Source: UBA1388 sp964555515 (GTDB lineage: Bacteria; Patescibacteriota; Microgenomatia; UBA1400; PJMF01). From it: 6,558 bases of DNA. Under the pieces are notes generated by a model. It ran no database searches. It was not told the DNA's origin and saw only the letters and a program-made list of their open reading frames with translations. Below, one piece after another: positions 5,891 through 6,558 of this stretch (positions are counted from its first letter, which is position 1; every line of letters starts with the position of its first letter). A program made the position numbers and the translations under genes. The stretch spans positions 1 to 6,558 of the forward strand of contig CAZKSJ010000043.1 of NCBI GenBank assembly GCA_964555515.1, read 5' to 3'.

Positions 5891-6558
5891 ATGATAGATC
5901 CTGCCTCACCAGCTCCAGCTCAGTCCGTTGTGTCGGTGCCACCAAATAATCCGGTGGGGCCACAGTCATTGGTCGGCAATTCGACTAACTTGTCTCCAAG
6001 CTCGCTTTCTGAAGTTGACATAAGTAGTCCGCCTTCGCTAGTTGATGGCAACTTGACAACCCAGTCCACTGCCACGATCGACTTGCCTTCTGATGCAGTC
6101 ATGAATCAGGCATTGGAGCAACTCAAGCACCTTGACGAAACCCTCCCGCCTTCTGACGCAGCTGCTGTGGCTGCATTGCCCCCAAGTGAGCCAATACCTT
6201 TAGCCAAACCCGGTGCTGGTTTCGTGCCCGGTGCCACCGCCAGCGACCTTCGCCCTTCTACTCCACCCAGACCAACCGTGACAGAAGAAATTACCGAGCC
6301 ACCGCCTCAGACTGGTCTTGTGGGGCTGGCTACTAACGACACAGAAAATACGTCTGCTCAAGGTAACCTTTCACCCGATTCATCAGCAGATTTGTCCACA
6401 ACTGCCACACCTTTGTCAACTATGTCCTCGGCTACCTCTGTTCCCTCGACATCCGCTGTAGCATCGACAGTATCATCGCCAGCACCCTCTACAGCGCCTG
6501 TCCCGTCAGCTTCACCTGCAACATCGGTAGAATCAACGTCTCCAGACTCAGCATCGGC
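5891..6558 (+). CDS. Hypothetical protein with a long disordered Ser/Thr/Pro/Ala-rich N-terminus (3' partial)
   Basis: The frame is open from the ATG at 5891 to the right edge, 222 complete codons, and continues beyond. I do not recognise the protein. Residues 1-60 are Pro/Ser/Asn-rich. Residues 67-95 (DAVMNQALEQLKHLDETLPP...) are the only helix-like part. Residues 95-145 are Pro-rich with acidic residues (EEITEPPPQ). From about 150 the sequence is nearly all Ser, Thr, Ala and Pro. There is no Cys, Trp or Tyr, only two Lys and two Arg, and no signal peptide or membrane segment in the part seen. It is probably a disordered, acidic tail or linker in front of a domain outside the window. No Shine-Dalgarno precedes the ATG. 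GTG at 5870 and TTG at 5861 are in frame as weaker alternative starts. The gene is divergent from the holB-like gene. Function unknown. Confidence 0.75.
   Translation, partial: MIDPASPAPAQSVVSVPPNNPVGPQSLVGNSTNLSPSSLSEVDISSPPSLVDGNLTTQSTATIDLPSDAVMNQALEQLKHLDETLPPSDAAAVAALPPSEPIPLAKPGAGFVPGATASDLRPSTPPRPTVTEEITEPPPQTGLVGLATNDTENTSAQGNLSPDSSADLSTTATPLSTMSSATSVPSTSAVASTVSSPAPSTAPVPSASPATSVESTSPDSAS

Noticed and set aside
5920..6102. Minus-strand 60-codon frame opposite the plus-strand unknown gene
   Set aside because: It is antisense to a much longer open frame and has no start signal or family resemblance.

Overview
The window is bacterial and holds, on the minus strand, DNA gyrase genes flanking an inorganic pyrophosphatase gene. 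Reading in the direction of transcription, right to left, the order is holB-like gene (5789-5067), a roughly 275 bp spacer, gyrB (4790-2754), ppa (2718-2212) and gyrA (2182 to beyond the left edge). On the plus strand, a divergent reading frame starts at 5891 and runs off the right edge. TGA works as a normal stop (ppa and holB both end in TGA), so this is the standard bacterial code. Base composition is moderate. The clamp-loader protein is short and has no ATP-binding site, and ppa lies between the two gyrase genes. With the lineage-specific insertions, this would fit a streamlined lineage such as Patescibacteria (CPR). That placement is an inference from gene style, not a proven assignment.

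The gyrB-ppa-gyrA block looks like one operon. Spacers are 35 bp (gyrB-ppa) and 29 bp (ppa-gyrA), with no terminator-like hairpin between genes. A perfect TATAAT -10 box sits about 140 bp upstream of gyrB, next to three CAGATA/TATCTG half-sites. GyrA and GyrB together form the A2B2 gyrase that introduces negative supercoils. Ppa removes the pyrophosphate released by nucleic acid synthesis, so the operon joins two supports of replication and transcription. gyrA is interrupted by exactly 100 Ns, the usual placeholder for an assembly gap of unknown size, which hides part of its N-terminus.

The most notable points are these. GyrA carries an insertion of about 75-80 residues with an Ala-Ser repeat just after the winged-helix domain. 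GyrA has a natural Gly at the position equal to E. coli Asp87, a quinolone-resistance site. GyrB carries an insertion of about 20 residues in its ATPase domain. The delta-prime-like protein has lost the Walker A motif. The plus-strand gene encodes a long disordered Ser/Thr/Pro/Ala-rich N-terminus of unknown function. No RNA gene, transposon, CRISPR array or defence system was seen.
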